Counted from the first letter of the stretch, positions 11,503 to 22,754 are shown. The stretch: DNA of 64,000 nt from Cervus elaphus (GCF_910594005.1 NC_057847.1:21116001-21180000); one strand, 5' to 3'. Made by a program: numbers and translations. The notes: generated by a model not told the origin, from the letters alone.

Positions 11503-12894
11503 CATGTTAATACTCACAAAAGCTAGTACTACAACAAAAAGTCACAGTGGAAGAGTCATTCTTTCCAGCTTAGTCCAAGCGCAACCTCAGAATCCTTTTA
11601 CTCAATGCATCAGGCACTCACTACTAATTTCTTAGAGTTTTTAAAGAAATAGCTATATTTGATCAGAAAGTTGTGTTGAATAATAAGGAATACAATTATT
11701 CACCCCATTCCTAAGAGTGAGATTTCTAACTCATTTTAATATTGAAAATTATTTTTAATAACCTATTTATTTGATGTAAGTCAACTCATATTGCAAGACA
11801 AGAGTGATACCTTTCTCTAATTTGAAAATCAGTAATAATATTTCGCCTATGAGAATTTATATGCCATAGTTTGCTAATGAAAGTACTATTTCTATATTTT
11901 GTTGTAAAAGAATTATAAGTCTCAGTATTAAAAGTGAAAATATGCTACCCCTGCTCTGATAATAATCTTCTTTTCATGGATGAGATTGCCTGACTTCAAT
12001 TAGACTTTACCACACCCAAGATTCTTTGACCTATCTTTTCTTAGTCCAAGAGATTTAGGCTTTAATTTAATAGTTCAATTGATACATTCACCTTGAGGTA
12101 AATCTTTATGTTGTGTACTAGATGTAGTATTGGGTTTCTACATCATTCCCAAAATGAAGTGCCTGTTTTATCCCCCAACTCATGGGCATCCTAATCTTAT
12201 ACATGGTCTCATCTCTTTCTTCTGAGCATAGAACCTACTTTCCTATGGATAACCCATTTTATATGATTCAGGAAGCCACATGACTTGTCCTGGCCAATGA
12301 AAAAAACTCTTGCCCCAGGACAAAGTGATTGGATCAAAAATGATTAAGTGACCCAAGGCTGGTTAATCTAACCCAACATGAAGGCTTTTCTATTAATATA
12401 AATGCTACCAAAAAAAGATATTGTCTTTCTTTGAGAGGTTTTAAACTCACAAGATATGTGTTGTGAAGTAGTTAACAGCTAGGATATAAGTTTTCTAATG
12501 ATGACAGATGTTCTGCCTGCCTTTGAGAGTCATTTGAGAAAAAATTTCCAAGAACTAAAAATACAGAACCTTTATATATCATTGAAATTTCCTATCTTAT
12601 CATGCCTAAAATTATTCCTGTTTTGTGGACTTTTAGCTAAATAACCTAAAAGAATTTTTTCCTTCATTTGTTTGAGTGGAATTTCTTTTACTTTGAACTG
12701 AAACAGCCATGGCTAATACATAAATTTGTACATGAAAATGGAATGTGGCAGGCAATAGGCCTTAAATTGAGTTGACCGAGTCCAGGTGGAATGATACGTG
12801 GTCATGAAACAGTTGATTAAACTTGTGTGCATTTTGTTTAGGGATATAAATCATATGCTTACCCAGGCTGTAGCTTCAGGGACCTTTGTGAAAA
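11503..12894. other. Mostly unrecognised; possible old interspersed repeat at about 12140-12700
   Basis: The part containing 'ccaatgaaaaaaactcttgccccagg' and 'gtgattggatcaaaaatgattaagtgaccc' (about 12290-12360) resembles a widespread old mammalian repeat that I cannot name safely. The rest is AT-rich with no recognised content. Confidence 0.35.
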
Positions 12895-13770
12895 AGATAC
12901 CTGGGGACTTCTGTTTCTGGCCACAATGAAATACCGTAGACTAGAATTGTCCTCTTGCCTCATATAAATGAAAAATAAGAACAAAAAGAAAAGAAACAAT
13001 CCTTTTCATACATTGAACAGCAGGCAACACAGGATAGTAATTCCAAAAGAAAAAAAAAACTCAGCAAAGTACATTGTAAGACTGCTGTGGCTTACTGCCT
13101 AGAGAGGGTTTCCAGGATGCACTATGGAGAGGAAGAAGAACCCAACATTCTCCTGAGTAAGAAACACAAAACGGGGTTCACAGAGGCCAAGGAAGCTAGA
13201 GTTTGGGCAGAGCATTGGAGATAAAGAGAACTGCAATTAAAAAAGAGCTCCCCCCATACCAAAACTTCACCTGAGTCCTGATCATTATATGTATATGAGG
13301 AAATTCCCTAATGTCCTGGAAAAAAAAAAACCACCTGAAGGGAGCAGGTAGACCCCATCATCGGACCTTGCACCTAGAATACCTGATTCCTTCTCCAGTC
13401 AGAGTAGACAAATGACAAAACACATGGGGCATCACTCATAATACTCAAAAAAACACTGACCCACTTGTGGGAAAAAAATTAGCCTTAAATTAAATGCTAA
13501 TCTGTTTCTGCCTAATAGAGTTTAAAAACAAGCCTCTGAAGATGACACTATTACAAAGTTCATCTATTAAAAATTAATCTGACCCAGTAAAATCAAGAAT
13601 ATTTTTAACTATATGAATATTCAGCAGCCAGCAAAGTAAAATTTTATTCACAGAAGCAGTAATAGGACCCTTGATAAATAGAAAATCAAGAAATCAATCA
13701 AAATGGAAGCAGAAAAGTCACAAATGAGAGAATTAGTAAACATGAACATAAAAATAGCTACCACATCTAT

Positions 13771-13992
13771 GAGCTTCCCTGACGGCTCAGTGGATAAAGA
13801 ATCCACCTGCAATGCAGGAGACACAAGAGACACAGGTTCAATTCCTGGGTTGGGAAGACACCCTGGAGAAGGAAATGGACAGAATTTCCACACCAGTATT
13901 CTTGCCTGGAAAATCCCATGGACAGAGGAGCCTTGTGGGCTACAGTCCAAAGGGTCACAAAGAGTCAGAGACAACTGATGACTAAGCAGAGC
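13771..13992 (+). mobile_element. Bov-tA SINE
   Basis: Head gagcttccctgacggctcag, tail cttgcctggaaaatcccatgg through gtcacaaagagtcagagac. It has a small internal expansion (gacacaagagacacagg) and an insertion near 13879 relative to other copies. No convincing duplication beyond a shared CACATC. Confidence 0.9.
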
Positions 13993-14028
13993 ACATCACA
14001 GCTTTATTCCACTTGTTCACAGATGTAG

Positions 14029-14523
14029 TTCAGTTCAGTCACTCAGTCGTCTCTGACTCTGCAACCCCGTGAACCGCAGCACGCCAGGGCTCCCTGTCCA
14101 TCACCAACTCCCAGAGTCCACCCAAATCCATGTCCATTGAGTTGGTGATGCCATCTAACTGTCTCATCCTCTGTCGTCCCCTTCTCCTCCTGCTCTCAAT
14201 CTTTCCCAGCATCAGGGTCTTTTCAAATGAGTCAGCTCTTCACATCAGGTGGCCAAAGTATTGGAATTTCAGCTTCAACATCAGTCCTTCCAATGAACAC
14301 CCAGAACTGATCTTCCTTAGGATGGACTGGTTGGATCTCCTTGCAGTCCAAGGGACTCTCAAGAGTCTTCTCCAACATCACAGTTCAAAAGCAGCAATTC
14401 TTCAGCACTCAGTTTTCTTTATAGTCCAACTCTCATATCCATACATGACCACTGGAAAAATCATAGCGTTGACTAGACAGGCCTTTGTTGACAAAGTAAT
14501 GTCTCTGCTTTTAATATGCTGTT
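14029..14523 (-). mobile_element. BovB 3' fragment
   Basis: Antisense BovB from ttcagttcagtcactcagtc inward to tctctgcttttaatatgctgt. Approximate 10-bp duplication ACAGATGTAG (14019-14028) and ACGAATGTAG (14524-14533). It keeps only the region downstream of the polymerase motifs, so it has no catalytic capacity. The + strand open frame across it (14130-14636) is antisense read-through, not a gene. Confidence 0.9.
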
Positions 14524-14640
14524 ACGAATGTAGAGAAAACATAAATATGTTAGGGAAAAACATGAAAGATATTACAATGAGCCAAACTGATCTTTTAGTT
14601 ATAAACAATACAGCGTCAGACATTAAACATACCTGAAAGA

Positions 14641-14848
14641 AACTGCCACCCAAAGTAATGTGACAAATAGTACCTTTATATGGAATCAGCTTCCACCATT
14701 ATCCACATTAACTCCATTTCCTCATAGTGTGCTCATTAGTAGTATCCACTATATTGAGTGTTTTAAGGATTCAGTGAGCTAATAAATGCAACTCAAAGCA
14801 ACCCTGCCCATCTAAAAATAACTCATTTATATTAGCTACTAATAATAG
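14641..14848. other. Unrecognised DNA between L1M and an LTR
   Basis: About 200 bp with no recognised content. Confidence 0.35.
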
Positions 14849-15399
14849 TGTAGGGGAGCAAAATTTGCCACCTCAAAGTGTTTCTCTCTGGCATGAGGAT
14901 TAATTTAGACTGATTATTTTTAAAAAACAGAAGACTCAGGAAGTTTTTCTTGTTACCTCCCCCTTAACTGCCTAAAAGAATTTAAAGAGTCTTTTCTAGG
15001 AACAGAGCTATCATCAGAGAGAGCTACGAAAGATGTGGACTAGATGTGGTTGGGAGAAAAACTTGGCAAGGTCCACTCTGTGTCCCATTGTCTCTACATG
15101 GCATAGTGAACATTTGTTTACCAAACATTTGCTTTTCCATCTCCATGTGAATTACCTTCCTCACCTTTAAAGTCTTAAACCACTACCCCAACGTTTTTTG
15201 TCTTTAGCTGAAGATGGTCTTTAAGGTGAGGGCTTTGGCCATGTTGGCAAGTTTCTCAGTTTTCCTGGGCCTTTCCCATGTATACATATTATTAAACTTG
15301 TTTTTTTTTCCCTGTTAATCTGTCTCAGGTCAATTTAATTCTTCATCAATCTATAAGAAACTAGAAAGTTAGAGGAAAATTTCTTCCTCCCTGACAACA
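14849..15399 (+). mobile_element. Solo LTR of an endogenous retrovirus
   Basis: A 551-bp unit opening TGTAGGGGAGC and closing near ctgacaaca, so TG...CA ends with partial inverted symmetry. It contains an ATTAAA polyadenylation-type signal (about 15290) followed by a T-rich tract and 'ctgttaatctgtctcaggtcaatttaattct', a recognisable artiodactyl LTR 3' half. No internal retroviral genes, primer-binding site or second LTR are seen, so it is a solo LTR left by recombination. No clear 4-6-bp duplication. Subfamily not determined. Confidence 0.65.
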
Positions 15400-16007
15400 T
15401 AATATATCTTATTTACATATTTCACCCAGTTGCTCTGCTGTGTTCCAACTCTCTTGATTTCTTAGCTACTATCTGCCTACTTAGACCAACCAATTACCTA
15501 TCATCATTCTCACCAACACATCCAGCATGATTGAACTTCGTCTTGTCATTTGCAGCTAGATATGATAATAATGCTTATCCTTCCCAAAGGCCAGTCTAGT
15601 TTCTGCTTTTTTCCCTACTTTGTTTAGTCTGTCCTGCTGTTTATCAAATTCACTGTTCTCTCTCTGACAACAGGGAACCTTAAAAGTCATCCAGTTCAAT
15701 CACTGAAACTCCCACTGTGATAGGTATTATAAAGAGCTTATTTTATTTTTCTAAATTTAGAAGTTTATTTCAGGCAAGATATACTATACACAAGTCAGTT
15801 TTGCAGAAGTGTTTTTTTTACTGACATAATAAGTTTGACTAAATCCTGAAATATAAACTGCTCTATTTTAGTTTGTTATTTAATATTCATAATATATTAT
15901 ATATCAATAATATGTAAAAGAATAGTGTATTATATAATTTAACTTTGCATGGTATTAAGTATCCAACTTCTACCTTGGATTTATAAGTGCAAACTTTGCT
16001 AATGAAG
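15400..16007. other. Unrecognised DNA
   Basis: No family or gene recognised. AT-rich near 15890-15950. Confidence 0.4.
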
Positions 16008-16032
16008 AATAATGAGTTACTTACTCATTATT
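16008..16032. repeat. Perfect 10-bp-stem hairpin
   Basis: AATAATGAGT (16008-16017), loop tactt, ACTCATTATT (16023-16032). It lies 29 bp upstream of the first copy of a 77-bp local duplication. Confidence 0.9.
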
Positions 16033-16060
16033 ACTTACTCATAAGGTGTATACTCACAGC

Positions 16061-16137
16061 TATACTTTTTGAGCTAAAATTTTATGTGCCCAGAAAGATT
16101 TTTATATGCTATCTCATTTCATAATCACCACAACTCT
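16061..16137 (+). repeat. Local direct duplication, copy 1
   Basis: About 77 bp nearly identical to 17081-17154 (roughly 95% over the aligned bases, three substitutions and one short indel near the end). The two starts are exactly 1,020 bp apart. The 3' half overlaps a MIR. Confidence 0.9.
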
Positions 16138-16300
16138 GCATGTTACTTACTATTGATATCTCTGTTTTATAGATGAGAAAATTAAGGTTGAGAAAGGTTA
16201 AGTGAAATGAAAGTCACATATTCAGGAAGCTGGTGACCCTGGATTCCAATCTGTATCTTTCTGATGGAAAAACCTGAGTTCTTAAACACTCTGCTATATG
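16085..16300 (-). mobile_element. MIR SINE, antisense
   Basis: Contains the MIR core in reverse: 'tttatagatgagaaaattaagg', 'gagaaaggttaagtg', 'ctggattccaatctg'. Diverged, edges approximate. Confidence 0.7.
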
Positions 16301-17042
16301 GGACAAAAATGAGGTAAATACCTTGAACAGAACTAGTACTTTTTATTCCATTTTGAAAAATATGTTACTAAAGCACAAAATAGAAAGATATGTAAGATTA
16401 AGATTGAGAGAGTCCTGGAAATCTATAGATAGAAATAAATCCTGGAGAGAGAGGACAACTATCCTGTACCCTGAATCATCCATGAAGTCAAAACAAGTAT
16501 GAGGGCTAACTGTAGTTAGAAATCAATTTTCTTTCCAGTTTTTCATAGTTTCTCTTTCCCCATACTTTAAAGTATCCTAATCTGCTTTCCTACTGTGACT
16601 TATTTCTGGTAATGTGCGGTGGGGATGACAGCATCCTCACACCTAGTGGGCTGTGTAGCTGTGCATGCTGGGACTAGTAAAGATCATGAGGAACTCTGGA
16701 GGTAGAATACAAGCCATCATCACTTCAAAACGAAGACATCAGCTCTGCTGATGGTGGGAACTGACCAAAGGCAATAGCATCAAAACCACAGGAGCACCTT
16801 CACATGTAAAAGCAAACTCAGTCAGTAGCAGACTAGCAGTGTACTTTGATAAGAAATAGTATGTTTCATTAAAGCAGCTTCTTCTGTTTGTTAAAATGTA
16901 TGTCTTCAACCATAAAATACACACTAATTTGTTTAGCCTATAAACATGTACCTGGTATCTAGATAGGAACTATACTTTGTACAAGGATGCCTGTAAAGAC
17001 ATAGATAAAAGCCTCAGATCTTTAAGTCTTTAGAGTCTAGTA
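16301..17042. other. Unrecognised DNA
   Basis: No gene or family recognised. Confidence 0.4.
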
Positions 17043-17070
17043 TAAAGATCAAATATGTAAATGATCTTTA
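17043..17070. repeat. Perfect 9-bp-stem hairpin
   Basis: TAAAGATCA (17043-17051) and TGATCTTTA (17062-17070) with a 10-nt loop, 10 bp upstream of copy 2 of the local duplication. Confidence 0.9.
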
Positions 17071-17080
17071 CATTTACAAC

Positions 17081-17154
17081 TATACTTTTTGAGCTAAAAT
17101 TTTATGTGCCAAGAAAGATTTTTATATGATATTTCATTTCATAATCACAACTCT
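17081..17154 (+). repeat. Local direct duplication, copy 2
   Basis: Second copy of the segment at 16061-16137, same orientation. The MIR core downstream of copy 1 is not present after copy 2, so this is a partial duplication rather than a second MIR insertion of the same length. Confidence 0.88.
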
Positions 17155-17699
17155 ACACACAAAACACTACCAGGAATATACCTACATTTAAACAAAATGG
17201 GGTGTATTATTTACTGCAGCAAGGGAGATCTCAACCTCACACCATGGTAACAAAGGGGAGTCTTAGAGGATGTTAGGGAGACTTGATATAGGATGTTGGC
17301 CATGTTCATTGGGGGGAAGACTCAAGGAAGCAGGTGATTGTTCTGGATTGCATGCTGCCAAAAAAGGGAGCAAATCTATGGTTGGTTATCTTAATACTCT
17401 TTAGGTGCAGAGAGGAATGGAATGAGGTTAAACCTATAAGTGGTTAAGAAGCAGCAGCAAGTCACAGTAGCTGGGAAAGAGAGAGATGTGGCCATTTTTG
17501 TGGTTAACATGGTGTTGTTTTTGTTTGTGCTTAGATGTGCTTATGGAGGGTTCTTGTTTTTGTTTCAACCCATTAAGTGGATTTGCCACAAAATAACCTC
17601 AAACGATCTTGGTGTTCTGTGCAAAAGTTATGTTCAGCAGGAAAACACCATGGCCTGCTGGGGGATAAGGCTGCTTTTTTCTTTCTCATTACTAACTTA
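17155..17699. other. Unrecognised DNA
   Basis: A G-rich stretch (17220-17500) followed by a T-rich, TG-rich stretch. It could be an old LTR, but I cannot assign it. The frames at 17440-17918 have no domain. Confidence 0.35.
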
Positions 17700-18250
17700 A
17701 ACTATGCCTTGGTAAGTGCTAAATTTGAGAAGAATATACGGATGTGCGAGTTCAAGAGGCTGATAAATTCTGTTTGCAAATGGGTGTTCTTGAGAAAAGT
17801 GGTTAATGTGAACAGTGTCTTGAAGGATGCACAGGAATTTACTTGGCGAAAGCGAGGTCAAAGGTCACTCCCAAGCAGAAGCAAAATGTGCAGGCAGATG
17901 CGGTCACACACAACATGATGGGGAGCGTTGAGTACTGCAGTATGCTAGAATGAGCTGAGTTGGTGAAATTGAGGTTGTCAGATGGTAGCAGTCAAGTCAT
18001 GAAGAAACCTGGACTATATGCAGCTGGTACTATGGACCCATCAGAAATTATTTGAATCAGTGAATACCATAATCAGATCTGAGTTTCAAAAGGGAGATTT
18101 TGGCAGCCATATGGAGAACAAACTAGTCTGAGGAAAGAAAAGGACAGAGACCAATTAGAGCATCAGTTTCAGCAAGAGATGATGACTGCGTAAACTGAAA
18201 CAGTAGCAATGAGAATGGAAGACATAAGGGACACAAGATGCGTGTCCAGT
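17700..18250 (-). mobile_element. L2-like ancient repeat, antisense
   Basis: Same family and orientation as 9207-10550, recognised by 'ataatcagatctgagtttcaaaagggagattttggcagcc' (18069-18108) and the TGAGGAAAGAAAAGGACAGAGACCA-type block after it. Both ends are missing or eroded. Confidence 0.55.
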
Positions 18251-18329
18251 GTAGAACGACCAGACTCAGAGACTGTATCCTCCACTAAAATATGGAGGAT
18301 GCACAAGGCGAGGAGTCGGGTGTAACTAC

Positions 18330-18408
18330 CCACCACGGTACACCTAACACTAGTACAATATCTGGCATGTGCAACATCTCAATGAATGTTAGTTGAGTGA
18401 ATAAACAA
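18330..18408 (+). mobile_element. L2 LINE 3' end, sense
   Basis: 'aatatctggcatgtgcaacatctcaatgaatgttagttgagtgaataaac' follows the L2 3' end pattern (gtgcctggcacatagtaggtgctcaataaat...tgaatgaa). Confidence 0.6.
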
Positions 18409-18835
18409 GTTGTGAGAAATGGGTTGGGGAGGATTTCAGTGAAGGAGAAGCAGATACTTCTAGGTCATGGTGTTGGCTAAATGGTGATTTAATAAACTGA
18501 GCTAAAGGAGCATATTTTTGGAGAAAGAAATTAATTTGATTTTGGACAAACACAAAAAACAAAATAATTACTGTTGGCTTTATAAAAATTCTTCAAGGAG
18601 TATTCTTAAAATGAAAATAACCTGAAGTGTGCTGATTAGCCAAATGAGAACCCAGAGTCCCAAAAGTATTACCGTATGTTAAAAGAAGTTAACAAGTTCC
18701 TTCCTTGCTGAGAACTATCCTGCAGTAGACAAAAGTTCCAGACTTATTTATTATATTTGGTTACTAAAGAGTCAGAACTGAAAAGTAATGGAAAATATAA
18801 CTGGCATATGAATGAAAATTTTTCGTATCTTTGAA
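18409..18835. other. Unrecognised DNA
   Basis: A-rich, no recognised content. Confidence 0.35.
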
Positions 18836-19279
18836 ACAGATTTTTTGAGCTTTATTAAAGTATAATTGACATACAATAAATTGCACAAATTTAAAATTTA
18901 CAATTTGATGTGTTTAGAGATATTTATACATCTGTAAAATTGTCACCACAAATAAGATGAGTATACTCATCTCCTCCAAAAGTTTCTTTGGTTCCTTTGA
19001 AATCCCTGCATCCCCCACTTCATCACTCCATCCCCCCAAACCCAGTCCCCAGGCAACCACTGATTTACTTTCTCTATATATAGCAACTTTTAGAATTCAG
19101 TGCAATTTTTAGAATTTTATGTAAATGAAATCCTACAGTATGTCTTCTCTCATGTCTGTCTTCTTTGACATTTACCCATGTTGCATGTATCAAAACTTCA
19201 CTTATTTTTATTGCTGTGCAGTATTTTATTGTGATATACATTTCTTTATAGATTCTCTTATTGATGGACACTTAGGTTG

Positions 19280-19802
19280 TGTGGTGGTTTTAAAATATGT
19301 CCACAAATTCTTTGACACTGCTGTCTTCAAGACAGAGCCTAATTTCACTCTCCTTTCCAAGGTGAACTGAATTTAGTGACTCATTTCTATTTAATAGAAT
19401 AAAGCAGAAGTGATGGCCTGTAACTTTTGAAACTGGGTTTTATAAGAATTTTGGACTTCCTCCTTCCTCTCTCTTGGATCACCTGCTCTGGGGGAAGCCA
19501 GCTGCCATGCTGTGAAGCAACTCAAGCAGCCCTATAGAGAAACCTATGTAATAAGAGACTAGTCTCCTGACAACAGCCATAAGTAAGCCATGTTGGAAGC
19601 TAATCCAGTTTCAGCCCAGACTTCAGATGACTGTAACCCCTTGACACTTTGACTGCCACCTCACGGGTGACCCAGAACCAGAACTACTTGGTGAAGCTGC
19701 TCCCAAATTCCTGATCCACAGAAACTGAGACAATAAATGTTTGTTGTTTGAAGTGACTAAAATGAAGGGTACTGTGTTACATAGCAACGGGAACCAATAT
19801 AT
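19280..19802 (+). mobile_element. MLT1-type MaLR solo LTR
   Basis: Starts TGTGGTGGTTTTAAAATATGTCC and carries diagnostic MLT1 text: 'aattctttgacactgctgtcttcaag', 'ggatcacctgctctgggggaagccagc', 'cttcagatgactg', 'gagacaataaatgtttgttgtttg'. A polyadenylation signal AATAAA sits at about 19733. GTTGT occurs immediately at both junctions, consistent with a 5-bp duplication. No internal region. Confidence 0.85.
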
Positions 19803-19866
19803 GTTGTTTCAGGCTTGGGGCTATTGCAGGTAAAGCTGCTCCTATTATTTGCATAGAAGCATTTGT

Positions 19867-20008
19867 GTGTGTGTACATGCATATGTGTGCCTGTGCTCCA
19901 TCGTGTGCGACTCTTTGCGACCCCATAAACTATAGCCCTCGTGGCTCCTCTGTCCATGGGATTATCTGGGCAAGAATACTGAAGTAAGCTGCCATTTTCC
20001 TCCTCCAG
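19867..20008 (-). mobile_element. Bov-tA SINE, tail fragment
   Basis: Contains gcgactctttgcgacccc, ggctcctctgtccatgggat and gggcaagaatactg in antisense order and stops at cctcctccag. The tRNA-derived head is missing. Preceded by a (GT)n stretch that is probably the reverse of its tail. Inserted in L1M. Confidence 0.88.
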
Positions 20009-20090
20009 ATAGATATGTATTTTTTTCATTTCTTTTGGTTTACTATATATTTCACCACAATTTTTAATTTGTATTGTTTTCCATTCCAGT

Positions 20091-21599
20091 GTCAAGTTGA
20101 CACGACAAGGTGATAAGCTCCAGGTATTTATTTAATATTCTACACCATGCTCAGACCCATGCTAATTGGCTAGTAAATGATCAATATTTTGAACTGAGAT
20201 AAATTGAGAACAATAATAACTACTCAAATGACTTTCAGTAAGCACCTGAGAGAAGGGAGAAGGTGATTCAATGTTGTCAGCAGACATACTGACTGACCTC
20301 CCTTATTTTCACCTTGTGAAAAAACGAATTGATCTGCTTTAGGTCTGGGAAAAGGATGCAGTGTGGAGTCCATAAAAAAAAAATTCAGTCCCAGGTGATG
20401 TGCCTTCTAGTTTGAATGATACACATTAAATGGGAAGAATGAATCTAACTTCATCCTGGTGAAAATCTGAGGTGACACCTTTCTGAAAATAGAAATAAAA
20501 TGTACTTTATCACTTTGTCAGAGAGTTTCTTTTCTCTTTCAACTGCTTTTCAACCAGTCCAAGCTGTGCTTAAGGAAACTTACCATGGCATTGAGAATTT
20601 AGGTAAGATTTATCTTCCAGCTCTCAGATATAGCAGGAGAGAGCACGTATATAGAATGCCTTTGTAATGCTTAATTAGTTTCTACAAGTTGAGTTCCTTT
20701 ATGTGGCATGGAAGACACTGAGATTTTTTAAAGGGTAGAAATGTAAGATTTGAAATAGCCAACTGCCAAAAAAAAAAAAAAAGTATAGGGAGTGCTACCA
20801 AATTTAACCATGATGTACTGAATGACTCTGTTACTAGGAAGTGGGATTCACTCCATTGCAATTCTTGAGAGCTAGTAATAATGGGAACTTACAAAAATTA
20901 TTCATGAGATTTTCTGTTTTGCATTTTCTTGTCCTAATCTTGCTTCCATTCTGCCAAAAATTCGCCTAGGGGAGATTTAGAATTGTTAAAACAGAAATGG
21001 AAAGAGGAAAAAATAGTGTTACTATTCAGTTTTTGACACCAAAATTCAGCAAGTTTTTTTAGCGCAAACAGTCTCTACACTGCTTTATCTCTCCCTTTAG
21101 AAAGCCGAGATTGATGATCCTAGTCATGGTGTTTTGTATAATGGAGTTGCCATCAACACAAGGAGAAGAAGATGGAGAAAACAAATCCATTCTAGGCCTG
21201 GCTGATTAGAAGTACTGAAGACAGTAGGAAGAAGTAGAGAGAGCAAGAGAAGCATCAAGTCTGATGCCCTCCCTGCCTCACAGACTCCTAGATTAGAAGA
21301 AAAGGACTTTATTAATCACAGCAATAGCATTAACCAAAATGTCAGTATTTGCATAAACACCTCAAGCCTGAAGGCCCACAGTGTGACAAGAATGGCCACC
21401 ATACTCCGGCAATGGAGTTGCCTGCCCTTCCAAGCTTAGGAAATCTGAATCCTTTATAATGGACAGTGAACCTGTCTGACCTTCACCCAGGAGATAAGCA
21501 TTGTCTTACTATCCCAGATGTACAAAGATGTACAAAAACATGGAACCCATAGAGGTCTCTGGACCGATAATCAGTACTTGATTAAAAAACAAACAAACC
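20091..21599. other. Unrecognised DNA
   Basis: No gene or named repeat recognised. A 16-A homopolymer lies at 20768-20783. The sequence is mixed, with no long open frame. Confidence 0.4.
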
Positions 21600-21730
21600 T
21601 TCAAGATAGGCACATTTCATTCACTTTCCAGAGAATTAAAATCAGGGTCAAAGAAGCTAAGGAATTCGCACTAGGCCCCACAGTGGTACAGTTGGAGTTT
21701 ATACCTAGATCTGAGTCCTTCCATGCCTTC
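21600..21730 (-). mobile_element. Possible MIR fragment, antisense
   Basis: 'gagaattaaaatcagggtcaaagaagctaaggaattcgcactaggccccacagtgg' follows the MIR core pattern (aaactgaggcacagagaagttaagtgacttgcccaaggtcacac) weakly. Confidence 0.35.
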
Positions 21731-22293
21731 TCCCCATCACACCACCCCCAAGACCCATGCCTGTTTATGGCCAATGTTTATGACAAGCCAAAAATCATGA
21801 TTGAATTCTTCCAGAGGAAAATTTCTATCGGCTTACCATATTCCCCAGGATGATAAACATTATTTCCTGAAAGATACCTCAGAAGAACTAAACCAAAACT
21901 TTATAAATTAATTTAGCATGCCTCCCCTAAGTGAGATGTCTCTACAGTAGGACCCCAAATTTTACTTGTCAACAAAAGGCAGAGGGAAAGGAAAGAGCCG
22001 TTGCCCAAAGTGAAGGAATATCCTAGGAATCCAAATGGCGCATTTGTCTTTTCACAAAATTGAATTGCCACAAACCTGAGAAGAGTAGAAAAACATATCC
22101 TGGAAGGATGGAAAAGAAGAGAGAGCATTTTGCTTTAACCTGGGCAGGTTTTGTAAACTTGTTTCTAAGATGGCTGCCATCAATTTCTTCCCTCCCTGTA
22201 TATGTATCTCACTGCTCTCAAGAGAAGTAGTGTCTATTCCTCTTTTTCTACCCTCCTCCTTGAGTCTGAGCTGAACTTACTGAATTCTTTTAT
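21731..22293. other. Unrecognised DNA
   Basis: No recognised family. The 'agatggctgccatcaatttcttccctccctgta' stretch (about 22169) may be the start of an old MER/MLT repeat. Confidence 0.35.
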
Positions 22294-22307
22294 AGAAAAA
22301 TGCAACA

Positions 22308-22541
22308 GGGATCTCCCTGGTGTCCAGTGGCTAAGACTCTGGACTCCCAAAGCAGGGGGACGAGGTTTAATCCCAGGTCAGGAAACTAGATCCCAAATAC
22401 TTCACCTAAGACCTAACACAGCCAAATAAATAAATAATTGTGTATGTATGGCTGAGTCCCTTTGCTATTCACTTGAAATTTTACAACATTGTTAATCAGC
22501 TATACCCCAATACAAAATAAGAAGTTTTTAAATATAAAAGA
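22308..22541 (+). mobile_element. Chimeric CHR-2 SINE plus L1 3' end insertion
   Basis: The first half (22308-22437) is a CHR-2 SINE (gggatctccctggtgtccag, ggctaagactctggactccc, ending gccaaataaataaata). The second half (22438-22541) is an artiodactyl L1 3' UTR end (atggctgagtccctttgct, acaacattgttaatcagct, ataccccaatac). A 14-bp duplication with two mismatches, AGAAAAATGCAACA (22294-22307) and AGAAAAATGCTGCA (22542-22555), brackets the whole unit, so the two halves appear to have inserted together. Confidence 0.8.
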
Positions 22542-22754
22542 AGAAAAATGCTGCAAAAGTGACATTCCAATACTTCTAAGACTAGGTCATAATAAGTGTT
22601 AGAGCTTCTGTTCAGGTCTCTTGAAATACCTGCTCTGGGGAAAATGTAAAAAGTCTGGCTACACCAAGATTCTCATGCTGTAAGGAAGCACAAACTGGCC
22701 TCATGGACAGACAGATGTCCAGCCATCTACCCACTTCCAGCCGTACCAGCCCAT

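Larger units (their letters stand above)
12895..14640 (+). mobile_element. L1M/HAL1 5' region, sense, split twice
   Basis: Sense A-rich text. The 3' part (gaatgtagagaaaacataaatatgttagggaaaaacatgaaagatatt, 14526 onward) resembles the pre-ORF1 or ORF1 region of old L1/HAL1. It is interrupted by Bov-tA (13771-13992) and BovB (14029-14523). Strongly diverged, and the boundaries are estimates. Confidence 0.5.
18836..20090 (-). mobile_element. L1M 3' end, antisense, split by MLT1 LTR and a SINE
   Basis: Left part (18836-19279): 'tttattaaagtataattgacatacaataaa', 'ccccaggcaaccactgattta', 'attgatggacacttaggttg' in L1 antisense order. After the LTR the same L1 resumes: 'gttgtttcaggcttggggctattgcaggtaaagctgct' (19803 on), and again after the SINE: 'tttttcatttcttttggttta'. 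Continuity on both sides shows one L1 hit by two younger elements. Confidence 0.78.

Noticed and set aside
14130..14636. 168-codon + strand open frame as a gene
   Set aside because: It runs antisense through a BovB fragment and then into flanking old L1. Related frames occur in other BovB copies.
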